Assembly: GCF_024169655.1 (NCBI RefSeq)
Contig: NZ_JALJWV010000001.1
Span: forward strand, 873,001-937,000
From: Pseudomonas marginalis
GTDB taxonomy: Bacteria; Pseudomonadota; Gammaproteobacteria; Pseudomonadales; Pseudomonadaceae
Length of the DNA: 64,000 nucleotides
Direction: 5' to 3'
The first letter of the stretch is position 1; every line of letters begins with the position of its first letter. The notes under the pieces were generated by a model. The model saw nothing but the letters and a program-made list of their open reading frames with translations. It was not told the origin of the DNA and searched no databases. Both the position numbers and the translations under genes were made by a program. Shown here in pieces: positions 7,169 through 17,867 of the stretch.

Positions 7169-8533
7169 ATGCAAGCGACCAAGCCGACCCATGTCCGCTA
7201 TTTGATCCTGCTCATGCTGTTCCTGGTGACTACGATCAATTACGCCGACCGGGCCACCATCGCGATCGCGGGTTCCAGCCTGCAAAAAGACCTCGGCATC
7301 GACGCGGTCACCCTCGGTTACATCTTCTCTGCATTCGGTTGGGCCTACGTGGCCGGGCAAATTCCCGGCGGCTGGCTGCTCGATCGGTTCGGCTCGAAAA
7401 AAATCTATGCCCTGAGCATTTTCACCTGGTCACTGTTCACCGTGCTGCAAGGCTACGTCGGTGAGTTCGGTATCTCCACGGCGGTCGTGGCGCTGTTTAT
7501 GCTGCGCTTTATGGTCGGCCTGGCCGAAGCGCCGTCCTTCCCGGGCAATGCACGGATTGTGGCCGCCTGGTTCCCCACCGCCGAACGCGGTACGGCCTCG
7601 GCGATCTTCAACTCGGCGCAGTACTTCGCCACGGTGCTGTTCGCGCCGCTGATGGGCTGGATCGTCTACAGCTTCGGCTGGCAGCACGTGTTTATCGTGA
7701 TGGGCGTGATCGGCGTTGTTTTCTCACTGATCTGGCTGAAAGTTATCCACAGCCCGCGCCAGCACCCGATGATCAACGAAGCCGAGTTCAATCACATCGC
7801 GGCCAACGGTGCGTTGGTCGATATGGATCAGGACAAGGGCAAGGGTAAGAAAACCGACGGCCCGAAGTGGGATTACATCCGCCAGTTGCTGACCAACCGC
7901 ATGATGCTCGGCGTGTACCTGGGCCAGTACTGCATCAACGGCATCACGTACTTCTTCCTGACCTGGTTCCCGGTGTACCTAGTGCAGGACCGTGGCATGA
8001 CCATTCTCAAGGCCGGTTTCATTGCCTCGTTGCCAGCGATCTGCGGGTTTATCGGCGGTGTGTTGGGCGGGGTGATATCCGACTACCTGCTGCGCAAAGG
8101 CCATTCCCTGACCTTCGCCCGCAAGGCGCCGATCATTGGCGGCCTGCTGATCTCCAGCAGCATCGTGGCCTGCAACTATGTGGATATCGAGTGGATGGTG
8201 GTGGGCTTCATGGCCTTGGCCTTCTTCGGCAAAGGCGTTGGCGCACTGGGTTGGGCGGTGGTGTCCGACACGTCGCCGAAACAAATCGCTGGCCTCAGTG
8301 GCGGCCTGTTCAACACCTTCGGTAACCTGGCGTCGATCACCACGCCGATTGTCATCGGCTACATCATCAGCACCACCGGTTCGTTCAAATGGGCGCTGGT
8401 GTTTGTCGGCGCGAATGCGCTGGTGGCGGTGTTCAGTTACCTGGTGATTGTCGGCCCGATCAAACGCGTGGTGCTCAAAGAGCCGCCAAGCCAAGGGCCT
8501 GAGTTGACCCACCTTACCCAAGCGCATTCCTGA
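7169..8533 (+). CDS. MFS permease for galactarate/glucarate-type sugar acids
   Basis: This 454-residue major facilitator superfamily transporter belongs to the anion:cation symporter family that includes GudP and GarP. Twelve hydrophobic segments are evident, with a central cytoplasmic loop around residues 205-235 (KGKGKKTDGPKWD). The signature after TM2 is GGWLLDRFGSKK, and NYADRATIAIAG near residue 30 is typical of this family. It stands 12 bases before garD, so it is co-transcribed with it and probably imports the galactarate that GarD dehydrates. Substrate is inferred from context. Confidence 0.9.
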   Translation: MQATKPTHVRYLILLMLFLVTTINYADRATIAIAGSSLQKDLGIDAVTLGYIFSAFGWAYVAGQIPGGWLLDRFGSKKIYALSIFTWSLFTVLQGYVGEFGISTAVVALFMLRFMVGLAEAPSFPGNARIVAAWFPTAERGTASAIFNSAQYFATVLFAPLMGWIVYSFGWQHVFIVMGVIGVVFSLIWLKVIHSPRQHPMINEAEFNHIAANGALVDMDQDKGKGKKTDGPKWDYIRQLLTNRMMLGVYLGQYCINGITYFFLTWFPVYLVQDRGMTILKAGFIASLPAICGFIGGVLGGVISDYLLRKGHSLTFARKAPIIGGLLISSSIVACNYVDIEWMVVGFMALAFFGKGVGALGWAVVSDTSPKQIAGLSGGLFNTFGNLASITTPIVIGYIISTTGSFKWALVFVGANALVAVFSYLVIVGPIKRVVLKEPPSQGPELTHLTQAHS

Positions 8534-8545
8534 AGGGGCCGTGTG

Positions 8546-10099
8546 ATGCAGTTGATTGAACATGCCGACTCGCCGCGCTCGATTCGTTTGCACGAGCGCG
8601 ACAACGTGGTGATCGTGGTCAATGACCAGGGTGTACCGGCCGGGACCGAGTTCCCGGACGGTCTGGTGACCGTGGATTTCATTCCGCAAAGCCACAAAGT
8701 GACCCTCGAAGATATCCCCGAAGGCGGCCGGATTATTCGCTACGGCCAAACCATCGGTTACGCCCTGGCGCCGATCCCACGCGGCAGTTGGGTGCAGGAA
8801 GATCAACTGCGCATGCCCACCGCGCCGCCGTTGGACAGCTTGCCGCTGTCTACCGAGGTGCCTGAGGCCCAGGCGCCGCTGGAAGGGTTTACCTTCGAGG
8901 GCTATCGCAATGCCGACGGTACGGTCGGCACGCGCAATATCCTCGGCATCACCACCACGGTGCAGTGCGTCGCCGGTGTGCTGGACCATGCGGTCAAGCG
9001 CATCAAGGACGAATTGCTGCCCAAGTACCCGCATGTCGATGACGTGGTGGCGCTGACCCACAGCTACGGCTGCGGGGTGGCGATCACCGCGACGGATGCG
9101 TATATCCCGATCCGCACCGTGCGCAACCTGGCGCGCAACCCGAACCTGGGGGGCGAAGCCCTGGTGATCAGCCTGGGCTGCGAGAAATTGCAGGCCGGGC
9201 AGGTGATGCACGACAACGACAGTTCCGTCGACCTGAGCGAGCCGTGGCTGTATCGGCTGCAGGATTCCAGCCACGGGTTTAGCGAGATGATCGAGCAGAT
9301 CATGGCCCTGGCTGAGGTGCGCCTGAAGAAACTCGACCAGCGCCGCCGGGAAACCGTGCCGGCGTCCGAGCTGATCCTGGGCATGCAGTGTGGCGGCAGC
9401 GATGCGTTTTCCGGCATCACCGCCAACCCGGCGCTGGGCTTCGCCTCGGACTTGTTGTTGCGGGCGGGGGCGACGGTGATGTTTTCCGAAGTTACCGAGG
9501 TGCGTGATGCCATCTACCTGCTGACTTCTCGTGCGCAAACCAAGGAAGTCGCCGAGGAACTGGTACGGGAAATGGACTGGTACGACCGTTATCTGGCCAA
9601 GGGCGAGGCGGATCGCAGTGCCAACACCACGCCGGGGAACAAGAAGGGCGGGTTGTCGAATATTGTCGAGAAGTCTCTGGGCTCCATCGTCAAGTCCGGC
9701 AGCAGCGCGATCAACGGGGTGCTCGGCCCGGGTGAGCGCTTCAAGGGCAAAGGCCTGATCTTTTGCGCCACGCCCGCCAGCGACTTCGTGTGCGGCACCT
9801 TGCAACTGGCGGCGGGGATGAACCTGCATGTGTTCACCACCGGGCGCGGCACGCCTTACGGGCTGGCGATGGCGCCGGTGGTGAAGGTCTCGACCCGCAC
9901 GGAGCTGGCGCAGCGCTGGCCGGACCTGATCGATATCGACGCCGGGCGCATCGCCACCGGGCGCGCGACCATTGAGGAGTTGGGGTGGGAGTTGTTTCAC
10001 TTCTACCTGGATGTGGCCAGCGGCAGGAAGCAGACGTGGGCGGAGCAGCACAAGCTGCATAACGACATTACGTTGTTCAATCCGGCGCCGATTACCTGA
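8546..10099 (+). CDS. garD: galactarate dehydratase
   Basis: This 517-residue enzyme of the UxaA/GarD family converts galactarate (mucate) to 5-keto-4-deoxy-glucarate, the substrate of KdgD. It has an N-terminal SAF-like domain (about 1-95), then the catalytic region with conserved cysteines and histidines ([44 protein letters not shown]). ATG 8546 is chosen over the GTG immediately before it, which would add one residue. No glucarate dehydratase gene is present in the window, so the pathway here is best read as galactarate catabolism. Confidence 0.92.
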   Translation: MQLIEHADSPRSIRLHERDNVVIVVNDQGVPAGTEFPDGLVTVDFIPQSHKVTLEDIPEGGRIIRYGQTIGYALAPIPRGSWVQEDQLRMPTAPPLDSLPLSTEVPEAQAPLEGFTFEGYRNADGTVGTRNILGITTTVQCVAGVLDHAVKRIKDELLPKYPHVDDVVALTHSYGCGVAITATDAYIPIRTVRNLARNPNLGGEALVISLGCEKLQAGQVMHDNDSSVDLSEPWLYRLQDSSHGFSEMIEQIMALAEVRLKKLDQRRRETVPASELILGMQCGGSDAFSGITANPALGFASDLLLRAGATVMFSEVTEVRDAIYLLTSRAQTKEVAEELVREMDWYDRYLAKGEADRSANTTPGNKKGGLSNIVEKSLGSIVKSGSSAINGVLGPGERFKGKGLIFCATPASDFVCGTLQLAAGMNLHVFTTGRGTPYGLAMAPVVKVSTRTELAQRWPDLIDIDAGRIATGRATIEELGWELFHFYLDVASGRKQTWAEQHKLHNDITLFNPAPIT

Positions 10100-10140
10100 G
10101 ACCGAGTCGCCTTCATCGGGGGCAAGTCGAATCGTCGCAC

Positions 10141-10214
10141 CGCCCCTCCCACACTGAGTCTGCGTCAGACACACAACGAATGATATGTGGGAGGGGGCTT
10201 GCCCCCGATAGCGG
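10141..10214. repeat. REP sequence with a degenerate partner
   Basis: TGTGGGAGGGGGCTTGCCCC followed by CGATAGCGG (10186-10214) is the common GGGGGCTTGCCCCC REP subtype. CCCCTCCCACA at 10143-10153 is a shortened partner in opposite orientation. The arrangement is tail-to-tail compared with the other pairs here. Confidence 0.75.
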
Positions 10215-10286
10215 TCTATCAGGCGCCATTGGGCCGTATGGCTTATCATTAGCCCCCTAACGACGCCCACCAAGGTTCTCCCCGGC

Positions 10287-11228
10287 ATGCTGGCTATCTT
10301 CCTCACCACCCTCACCATCACCGCGCCGGTGTTTGCCATGTTGTTCCTCGGTGTGCTGCTCAAGCGCATCAACTGGATCAACGACAGCTTTATCCACACC
10401 GCATCGTCCCTGGTGTTCAACGTCACCATGCCGGCGCTGCTGTTTCTCGGCATTCTGCATGCCGACCTGCATTCGGCGCTCAAGCCGGGTTTGCTGATCT
10501 ATTTCGCCGTCGCCACGCTGTTGAGCTTTGCGCTGGCCTGGGGCTGGGCGATTTTCCGCTGCAAGCGTGAAGACCGGGGCATCTACACCCAGGGCGCGTT
10601 TCGCGGTAACAACGGGGTGATCGGCCTGGCACTGGCGGCCAGTATGTACGGTGATTACGGCATCTCCCTCGGCGCGATCCTCGCGGCGTTGGTGATCCTG
10701 TTCTACAACACGCTGTCGACCATTGTGCTGGCGGTGTACAGTCCGGTGATCAAATCCGACCCGTGGAGCATCTGCAAAAGTGTGCTGGCCAACCCGCTGA
10801 TCATCAGCGTGATTGCGGCCGCGCCGTTCGCCTATTTCCAGATCGGCTTGCCGGGCTGGCTGGAAAAATCCGCGCAGTACCTGGCCGACATGACTTTACC
10901 GTTGGCGCTGATCTGCATCGGCGGCACCTTGTCGCTGGCGGCGTTGCGCAAGAGCGGCAACATGGCGTTGAGTGCGAGCTTGATGAAGATGATCTGGCTG
11001 CCGGTGGTCGCCACGCTGGGGGCGTGGTTGCTCGGGTTTCGTGGGCCGGAATTGGGGATTCTGTTCCTGTACTTCGGCGCACCGACAGCGGCCGCGAGCT
11101 TTGTGATGGCCAGGGCGGCCGAGGGCAATCATGAGCTGGCGGCGGCGATTATCGTGATCACCACCTTGATGGCGGCGGTGACCACGAATATCGGGATCTT
11201 CGTGTTGCAGGCGGGTGGCTGGATCTGA
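10287..11228 (+). CDS. AEC (auxin efflux carrier) family transporter
   Basis: This 313-residue membrane protein has about ten hydrophobic segments arranged as two five-helix halves, as in the AEC family (PF03547). Typical landmarks are FLGVLLKRINWINDSFI near the N-terminus, FRGNNGVIGLALA around residue 110 (the asparagine-containing crossover of the first half) and FGAPTAAASFVMA near 270 (the second). Bacterial members export or exchange small organic acids such as malate and malonate, but the substrate here is unknown. It stands alone between a REP and convergent genes. Confidence 0.85.
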   Translation: MLAIFLTTLTITAPVFAMLFLGVLLKRINWINDSFIHTASSLVFNVTMPALLFLGILHADLHSALKPGLLIYFAVATLLSFALAWGWAIFRCKREDRGIYTQGAFRGNNGVIGLALAASMYGDYGISLGAILAALVILFYNTLSTIVLAVYSPVIKSDPWSICKSVLANPLIISVIAAAPFAYFQIGLPGWLEKSAQYLADMTLPLALICIGGTLSLAALRKSGNMALSASLMKMIWLPVVATLGAWLLGFRGPELGILFLYFGAPTAAASFVMARAAEGNHELAAAIIVITTLMAAVTTNIGIFVLQAGGWI

Positions 11229-11251
11229 ATCTTGCGATCGCTATCTGAGCG

Positions 11252-11635
11252 TCACGGCTTGTCTGCCTGATACGCCTCAATCACTTCCTGCGCCGCCCGA
11301 AACGCCTCGATTGCCGCCGGCACACCGGCATACACCGCGCAATGCAGCAGCGCCTCGCGGATTTCCTCCACGGTGCAGCCATTGTTCAGCGCGCCGCGCA
11401 CGTGGCCTTTGAGTTCCTGCGGGCACTTGAGCGCGGTGAGGGCGGCGAGGGTGATCAGGCTGCGTGTCTTCAGCGGCAAGCCGTCGCGGTTCCACACGCT
11501 GCCCCAGGCATGTTCGTTGACGAAGTCCTGCAGCGGCTGGGTGAATTCGGTCGCGTTGCCCAAGGCGCGGTCGACGAACGCATCGCCCATCACCTGACGA
11601 CGCATTTCTACCCCTGGCTTTTTCTGATCGGTCAT
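11252..11635 (-). CDS. carboxymuconolactone decarboxylase-like (CMD-fold) protein
   Basis: This 127-residue protein matches the size and pattern of gamma-carboxymuconolactone decarboxylase relatives (PcaC-like). GDAFVDRALGNATEFTQPLQ, LPLKTRSLITLAAL and HVRGALNNGCTVEEIREALL lead to the CMD-domain helix with H and C (LLHCAVYAGVPAAIEAF). It lacks the CxxC of AhpD, so peroxidase activity is unlikely. No protocatechuate genes are nearby, so the true substrate is open. Start ATG 11635 overlaps the 3' end of the upstream antiporter gene by 4 bases, so it is probably co-transcribed with it. Confidence 0.85.
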   Translation of the reverse strand: MTDQKKPGVEMRRQVMGDAFVDRALGNATEFTQPLQDFVNEHAWGSVWNRDGLPLKTRSLITLAALTALKCPQELKGHVRGALNNGCTVEEIREALLHCAVYAGVPAAIEAFRAAQEVIEAYQADKP

Positions 11636-12678
11636 TGCGATTCCCTCTTGTGTTGGCGGCGCCAGGCTCGCAGCGTGCTGAACAACAGGAAAGCCACCAG
11701 CACTGGCAGGACGTAATACAGCATCAGTTGTTCGAGTTTGTTGGCCAACGGCATGCCGGTGGTGAATGCCATCACATGCAGCCCATACGCGAGGTACAGC
11801 CCCAGCAGCACCAGGCCTTCGGCACGGGTCACGCGGTAGCCGGAATAAAACATCGGCAGGCACAGCACTACCACGCCGAGCATCACCGGCAGGTCGAAAT
11901 CCAGGGCATTGGGCGACACCGACAGCGGCGAGGGCGCGAGCAGTGCGGTCAGCCCCAGGACGCCCAGCAGGTTGAACAGGTTGCTGCCGATCACGTTACC
12001 CACGGCGATTTCCCGCTGGCCGCGCAGGGCTGCGATCAGCGAGGTGGCCAGGCACGGCAGCGAAGTGCCGACGCCAATCAGCGTCAAGCCGATGATGCGC
12101 TCCGACAGGCCCAGATCGCCCGCCACATCCACCGCCGCCCCCAGCAACAAATGCCCGGCCAGCACCAGCACCAGCAAGCCGCCGAACATCAGCAATACGC
12201 TGCTCAGCCAGGGCGCCTTGGCCACGGTGTCCAGCGTGCGCGGGCGACGTGAATGGCGGGTCTGGTAGTGCAGCACGCCGAGGTAGGCCAGCAAGGCCAC
12301 CAGCAGCAGCGAACCGTCGAGCGGCGTCAGTTCTTCATTGGCCGCCAGGGTAAATACCAGCAGGCCGGCGAGGATCATCACCGGGATATCCAGGCGCACC
12401 AGTTGCCGCGAGACCCGCAGCGGAACGATCAGCGCCGACAGGCCCAGGGTGACGAGGATGTTGAAAATGCTGCTGCCGATCACGCTGCCCACCGCAATGT
12501 CGGTGTTGCCGGCCAGGGTGGCTTGCAGGCTGACGGTCATCTGCGGCGCACTGCTGCCGAAGGCGACGATCGTCAGGCCAATGATCAACGGCCGGACCTT
12601 GAGGCTGGCAGCCAGGCGCACGGCGGCGCGCACCAGGATTTCGGCGCCGACGATCAGCAACACCAGGCCGCTGATCAA
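11632..12678 (-). CDS. CaCA-superfamily (calcium/sodium-type) antiporter with atypical alpha repeats
   Basis: This protein of about 348 residues has about ten membrane helices in two inverted halves, as in YrbG-like cation exchangers. The alpha repeats are readable: AFGSSAPQMTVSLQA near residue 40 and GVGTSLPCLATSLIAA near residue 205. In the family these motifs normally read GTSLPE, and the glutamates bind the transported ion. Here they are Gln and Cys. VGSVIGSSIFNIL and VGNVIGSNLFNLL follow each repeat as expected. The frame has no ATG. TTG 12678 with GGAG 10 bases upstream is chosen, but an earlier non-ATG start is possible. Confidence 0.82.
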   Translation of the reverse strand: MISGLVLLIVGAEILVRAAVRLAASLKVRPLIIGLTIVAFGSSAPQMTVSLQATLAGNTDIAVGSVIGSSIFNILVTLGLSALIVPLRVSRQLVRLDIPVMILAGLLVFTLAANEELTPLDGSLLLVALLAYLGVLHYQTRHSRRPRTLDTVAKAPWLSSVLLMFGGLLVLVLAGHLLLGAAVDVAGDLGLSERIIGLTLIGVGTSLPCLATSLIAALRGQREIAVGNVIGSNLFNLLGVLGLTALLAPSPLSVSPNALDFDLPVMLGVVVLCLPMFYSGYRVTRAEGLVLLGLYLAYGLHVMAFTTGMPLANKLEQLMLYYVLPVLVAFLLFSTLRAWRRQHKRESQ

Positions 12679-12736
12679 TTCGATCAGGCTCCAGGGCGAG
12701 AGGGCGGTTAATCCGTAAATGGCCAGGGCTCCGTCT

Positions 12737-13108
12737 TCAATTGCTCAGGGCTTGCACGCGCACCCGTGCGGTGCCGCTGCTCAGCATGCCCAGTTGCGCG
12801 GCGGCCTGGCGTGACAGATCGATCAGTCGCCCACGGGTGTGCGGGCCGCGATCATTGATGCGCACCACCACGGATTTGTCGGTATCGAGATTGGTCACCT
12901 TGACCTGCGTGCCAAAGGGCAGGCGCCGATGGGCGGCGGTCAGGGCGTTCTGGTTGAAGGGTTCACCGCTGGCGGTTTTTTTGCCATGGTGTTTGGCGCC
13001 GTAATAGGAGGCGGTGCCGGTTTCGTCGTAGCCGTTGGGGTCGATGAGGCCGCTGGCGCAACCGGCCAGCAAAGAGAACAGGGCTAAAAGGCCAAGTAAG
13101 CGCTTCAT
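12737..13108 (-). CDS. short RlpA-like double-psi beta-barrel lipoprotein
   Basis: This 123-residue lipoprotein has a lipobox LLAGC (Cys near residue 17), followed by one RlpA-type double-psi beta-barrel: GTASYYGAKHHGKKTASGEP, HRRLPFGTQVKVTN, VVVRINDRGPH and GRLIDLSRQAA. RlpA proteins cut denuded peptidoglycan glycans at the septum. The conserved His and Asp of the barrel are present, but the C-terminal SPOR domain of full-length RlpA is absent, so septal targeting would have to be different. ATG 13108 is preferred to the TTG two codons earlier. It lies just upstream of the antiporter gene. Confidence 0.88.
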   Translation of the reverse strand: MKRLLGLLALFSLLAGCASGLIDPNGYDETGTASYYGAKHHGKKTASGEPFNQNALTAAHRRLPFGTQVKVTNLDTDKSVVVRINDRGPHTRGRLIDLSRQAAAQLGMLSSGTARVRVQALSN

Positions 13109-13131
13109 TATCAAGGTGCCCTCATCACAAA

Positions 13132-13220
13132 TGTGGGAGGGGGCTTGCCCCCGATAGCGGAGTGTCAGTCACTACTGTTTTGACTGAATCACCGCTATCG
13201 GAGACAAGCCCCCTCCCACA
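13132..13220. repeat. REPIN (inverted REP pair)
   Basis: TGTGGGAGGGGGCTTGCCCC continuing CGATAGCGG at the left end is mirrored by CCGCTATCGG...AAGCCCCCTCCCACA at the right end (13220). A short spacer lies between. It lies between the rlpA-like gene and gatB. Confidence 0.85.
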
Positions 13221-13267
13221 GGAGGTCCGAGTCGAGCATGAAATCTCACTCGGACCGCTCATCGCTA

Positions 13268-14713
13268 TCAGCCTTCGAGCTTGCTTTTCAGCAGTTCGTT
13301 CACCTGTTGCGGGTTGGCCTTGCCCTTGGAGGCTTTCATGGCCTGGCCGACAAAGAAGCCGAACATCTTGCCGCGCTTGGCTTCGTCTGCCGCGCGGTAT
13401 TGTTCGACCTGTTCCGCGTTGGCCGCGAGCATTTCATCGAGCACGGCCGAGATGGCGCCGCTGTCGGTGACTTGCTTGAGGCCGCGCTTGTCGATGATCT
13501 CATCGGCATTGCCTTCACCGCCGGCCATGGCTTCGAACACGGTCTTGGCAATTTTGCCAGAGATGGTGTTGTCTTTGATGCGCAGCAGCATGCCGCCCAA
13601 CTGCTCGGCCGAGACTGGCGCTTCGTCGATTTCCAGGCCCTGTTTGTTCAACAGGCTGCCCAGCTCCACCATCACCCAGTTGGCCGCCAGCTTGGCGTCA
13701 CCGGCGATGCTCACGACTTTTTCGAAGTAGTCGGCTTGCTCACGGCTCGAAGCCAAGACGCTGGCGTCGTAGACCGACAGGCCGAACTGCGCCTGGAAGC
13801 GCTCGCGTTTCTGCGGCGGCAACTCCGGCAGGGTGGCGCGCACGTCATCGAGGAACGAATCCTCGATGACCACCGGCAACAGGTCCGGGTCGGGGAAGTA
13901 ACGGTAGTCGTTGGCTTCCTCTTTGCTGCGCATGGCGCGGGTTTCGTCTTTGTTCGGGTCGTACAGGCGGGTTTGCTGGATCACCTTGCCGCCGTCTTCG
14001 ATCAGTTCGATCTGGCGACGCACTTCGGTGTTGATCGCCTTCTCGATGAAACGGAACGAGTTGACGTTCTTGATCTCGCAGCGGGTGCCGTACTCGACCT
14101 GGCCCTTTGGCCGGACCGACACGTTGCAGTCGCAGCGCAGCGAGCCTTCGGCCATGTTGCCGTCGCAAATGCCCAGGTAACGCACCAGCGCGTGGATCGT
14201 CTTGACGTAGGCCACGGCTTCCTTGGCGTTGCGCATGTCCGGCTCGGACACGATCTCCAGCAGCGGCGTGCCGGCGCGGTTCAGGTCGATACCGGTGGCA
14301 CCGTTGAACTCTTCATGCAGGCTCTTGCCGGCGTCCTCTTCCAAGTGCGCGCGGGTCACACCGACACGCTTGATGGTGCCGTCTTCCAGCGGGATGTCCA
14401 GGTAGCCCTTGCCGACAATCGGCAATTCCATCTGGCTGATCTGGTAGCCCTTGGGCAGGTCCGGGTAGAAGTAGTTCTTGCGTGCGAACACGTTATGCTG
14501 GCCGATCTCGGCGTCAATCGCCAGGCCGAACATCACCGCCATGCGCACCGCTTCCTGGTTCAGCACCGGCAACACACCGGGCATGCCCAGGTCTACCAGG
14601 CTCGCCTGGGTGTTGGGTTCTGCGCCGAACGTGGTGGCACTACCGGAGAAAATCTTCGATTGGGTGGCGAGCTGGGTATGAATCTCCAGCCCGATCACAA
14701 CTTCCCATTGCAT
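13268..14713 (-). CDS. gatB: Asp-tRNA(Asn)/Glu-tRNA(Gln) amidotransferase subunit B
   Basis: This 481-residue B subunit of the GatCAB complex phosphorylates tRNA-bound Glu/Asp and transfers ammonia to give Gln-tRNA or Asn-tRNA. It shows the GatB signature ([10 protein letters not shown] at the N-terminus; [18 protein letters not shown] around residue 145; [11 protein letters not shown] around 190) and a C-terminal YqeY-like tail domain from about 330 on. It is the last gene of gatC-gatA-gatB, ten bases after gatA. Confidence 0.97.
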   Translation of the reverse strand: MQWEVVIGLEIHTQLATQSKIFSGSATTFGAEPNTQASLVDLGMPGVLPVLNQEAVRMAVMFGLAIDAEIGQHNVFARKNYFYPDLPKGYQISQMELPIVGKGYLDIPLEDGTIKRVGVTRAHLEEDAGKSLHEEFNGATGIDLNRAGTPLLEIVSEPDMRNAKEAVAYVKTIHALVRYLGICDGNMAEGSLRCDCNVSVRPKGQVEYGTRCEIKNVNSFRFIEKAINTEVRRQIELIEDGGKVIQQTRLYDPNKDETRAMRSKEEANDYRYFPDPDLLPVVIEDSFLDDVRATLPELPPQKRERFQAQFGLSVYDASVLASSREQADYFEKVVSIAGDAKLAANWVMVELGSLLNKQGLEIDEAPVSAEQLGGMLLRIKDNTISGKIAKTVFEAMAGGEGNADEIIDKRGLKQVTDSGAISAVLDEMLAANAEQVEQYRAADEAKRGKMFGFFVGQAMKASKGKANPQQVNELLKSKLEG

Positions 14714-14723
14714 AGTGTTCTCC

Positions 14724-16175
14724 TCAGAAGCCGGTAGGGGTGCGAGTGTGCCAGTCAGTGTTCAACTGGTACTGGTGCGCCACATTGAGCAGGCGGCCTT
14801 CCTGGAAATACGGGGCAAGCAATTGCACGCCGACCGGCAGGCCATCGACGAAACCGGCGGGCATGGACAAGCCCGGCAAGCCCGCGAGGTTGGCGGTGAT
14901 GGTGTACAGGTCTTCCAGGTACTCGGCGATCGGGTCGCCGGTCTTGGCGCCGATCTTCCAGGCCGGGTTCGGCGTGGTCGGGCCGAGGATCACGTCGACT
15001 TCTTCAAAGGCCGCCATGAAGTCGTTCTTGATCAGGCGACGGATTTTTTGCGCCTTGAGGTAGTACGCGTCGTAGTAACCGGCCGACAGGGCGTAGGCAC
15101 CGACCATGATCCGACGCTGCACTTCGACACCGAAGCCTTCGCCACGGGAGCGTTTGTACAGGTCGTTGAGGTCTTTCGGGTTTTCGCAGCGGTAACCGAA
15201 ACGCACACCGTCGAACCGCGACAGGTTGGAGGACGCTTCGGCCGGGGCGATCACGTAGTACGCCGGAATCGCGTGCTGGTTGTTCGGCAGGCTGATGGGC
15301 TTGATCACGGCGCCGAGCTTTTCCAGCTCCTTGACGCTGTTGTGGACCAGTTCGGCGATACGCGGGTCGAGGCCGGCGCTGAAATATTCTTTTGGCACGC
15401 CGATGCGCAGGCCTTTGAGCGAGGTGTTGAGGCTGGCGCTGTAGTCCGGCACCGGCTCATCGATGCAGGTGGAGTCCTTTGCGTCGAAGCCTGCCATACC
15501 TTGTAACAATATTGCACAGTCTTCGGCGGTGCGTGCCAGTGTGCCGCCCTGATCGAGGCTGGAGGCATAGGCGATCATGCCCCAGCGGGATACGCGACCG
15601 TAGGTCGGCTTCAGCCCGGTGAGGTTGGTGAACGCGGCGGGCTGGCGGATCGAGCCGCCGGTGTCGGTGGCCGTGGCCGCCGGCAGGAAGCGCGCGGCAA
15701 CCGCCGCCGCCGAACCGCCGGATGAACCGCCTGGCACGCAGTCCAGGTTCCACGGGTTCTTCACCGCGCCGTAGTAGCTCGACTCGTTGGCCGAGCCCAT
15801 GGCGAATTCGTCCATGTTGGTCTTGCCCAGGGTCACGGCCCCGGCGGCGGCCAGCTTGGACACCACGGTGGCGTCGTAGGGCGCCTTGAAGTTGTCGAGC
15901 ATCTTCGAGCCGCAACTGGTGCGAATGCCCTGGGTGCAGAACAAGTCCTTGTGGGCGATCGGTGCGCCCAGCAGCGCGCCGTTCTCACCGTTGGCGCGAC
16001 GTGCGTCGGCGGCCTTGGCCTGGCTCAAGGCCAGCTCCTCGGTGAGGCTGATGAAGCTGTTGACCTTGGGGTCAAGCGCGGTGATGCGCGCGAGCAAGGT
16101 CTTGGTCAGCTCTTCGGATGAAAACTTTTTGTCGGCGAGACCGCGGGCGATCTCGGCCAGAGTCATGTGATGCAT
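14724..16175 (-). CDS. gatA: Asp-tRNA(Asn)/Glu-tRNA(Gln) amidotransferase subunit A
   Basis: This 483-residue amidase-signature enzyme releases ammonia from glutamine for GatB. The Ser-cisSer-Lys triad is visible: Lys in [14 protein letters not shown] (about residue 75), the cis-Ser in the [12 protein letters not shown] loop (about 150) and the nucleophile in [12 protein letters not shown] (about 175). It is co-transcribed between gatC and gatB, with 16 bases to gatC. The length is normal for the family. Confidence 0.97.
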   Translation of the reverse strand: MHHMTLAEIARGLADKKFSSEELTKTLLARITALDPKVNSFISLTEELALSQAKAADARRANGENGALLGAPIAHKDLFCTQGIRTSCGSKMLDNFKAPYDATVVSKLAAAGAVTLGKTNMDEFAMGSANESSYYGAVKNPWNLDCVPGGSSGGSAAAVAARFLPAATATDTGGSIRQPAAFTNLTGLKPTYGRVSRWGMIAYASSLDQGGTLARTAEDCAILLQGMAGFDAKDSTCIDEPVPDYSASLNTSLKGLRIGVPKEYFSAGLDPRIAELVHNSVKELEKLGAVIKPISLPNNQHAIPAYYVIAPAEASSNLSRFDGVRFGYRCENPKDLNDLYKRSRGEGFGVEVQRRIMVGAYALSAGYYDAYYLKAQKIRRLIKNDFMAAFEEVDVILGPTTPNPAWKIGAKTGDPIAEYLEDLYTITANLAGLPGLSMPAGFVDGLPVGVQLLAPYFQEGRLLNVAHQYQLNTDWHTRTPTGF

Positions 16176-16191
16176 GAAAGGCTCTTTCCCT

Positions 16192-16479
16192 TTAGTCGAT
16201 GACTTTCGGAACCAGATACAGGCCGTTTTCGACCGCTGGCGCGATGGACTGGTAGGCCTCGCGATGATTGACTTCGGTCACGACGTCTGCGCGCAGGCGC
16301 TGGCTGGCTTCCAGCGGGTGAGCCAGGGGCTCGATGCCGTCGGTATTTACGGCCTGCATTTGGTCAACCAGCCCGAGAATGCTGTTCAGGGCTGCGGTGG
16401 TCTGTGGAAGATCGGCATCATTCAGGCCAAGCGAGGCCAGATGTGCGATTTTTTCCACGTCGGAGCGTTCAAGCGCCAT
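16192..16479 (-). CDS. gatC: Asp-tRNA(Asn)/Glu-tRNA(Gln) amidotransferase subunit C
   Basis: This 95-residue helical subunit wraps around GatA and links it to GatB. The family pattern is clear: [12 protein letters not shown] at the N-terminus, [20 protein letters not shown] in the middle and the C-terminal [13 protein letters not shown], the strand that packs on GatA. It is first of the gatCAB operon and is divergent from mreB. The promoters of both units lie in the 210-base gap 16480-16689. Confidence 0.95.
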   Translation of the reverse strand: MALERSDVEKIAHLASLGLNDADLPQTTAALNSILGLVDQMQAVNTDGIEPLAHPLEASQRLRADVVTEVNHREAYQSIAPAVENGLYLVPKVID

Positions 16480-16677
16480 GGGATTCTCCAGTGGAAAACA
16501 GAACGGAGGGCGTCCGTGTGTTAGATTGTCGGAACACTACCGCATTTCTACGGTCATATGGCCGCGATTGTGGGGGTTGGTGCGTAGAAAGTCGGCCAAT
16601 TTAGCACATTGGCGCCTTGCCCAAAATCCCTGTCGTTGTTAGAGTTTGCCGCACTTTTTTACCCACGCGTTGCCTAG

Positions 16678-17727
<1,050 letters not shown>

Positions 17728-17757
17728 GTGGTTGCTGGTAAGCCCATGTTTCGCCCA

Positions 17758-17783
17758 CAGGCAGCACTTTGCAGTGCTGCCTG
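17758..17783 (+). terminator. perfect 11-bp hairpin between mreB and mreC
   Basis: CAGGCAGCACT and AGTGCTGCCTG form an 11-bp stem with loop TTGC. The stem can extend by an A-T and three G-C pairs (GCC/GGC) after one mismatch. No strict T-tract follows (GTTTATCTTCTTC), so it is better seen as an mRNA stabiliser or partial attenuator that lets MreB exceed MreC/D than as a full terminator. Confidence 0.65.
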
Positions 17784-17867
17784 TTGGCGTTTATCTTCTT
17801 CAATCTGCATCCAGGCCGGTTAGATGCCGTATGAATAGAGAGAACATTTGCCTGGGAGGAGCGGCCT

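Noticed and set aside
7979..10483. 834-residue open frame on the minus strand opposite the permease and garD
   Set aside because: It mirrors two well-supported plus-strand genes. Its translation is rich in His, Arg and Gln with no family motifs, as expected of an antisense frame in GC-rich DNA.
13238..14737. 499-residue plus-strand frame opposite gatB
   Set aside because: Composition (His/Gln/Ala repeats) is that of a shadow frame and gatB is unmistakable.
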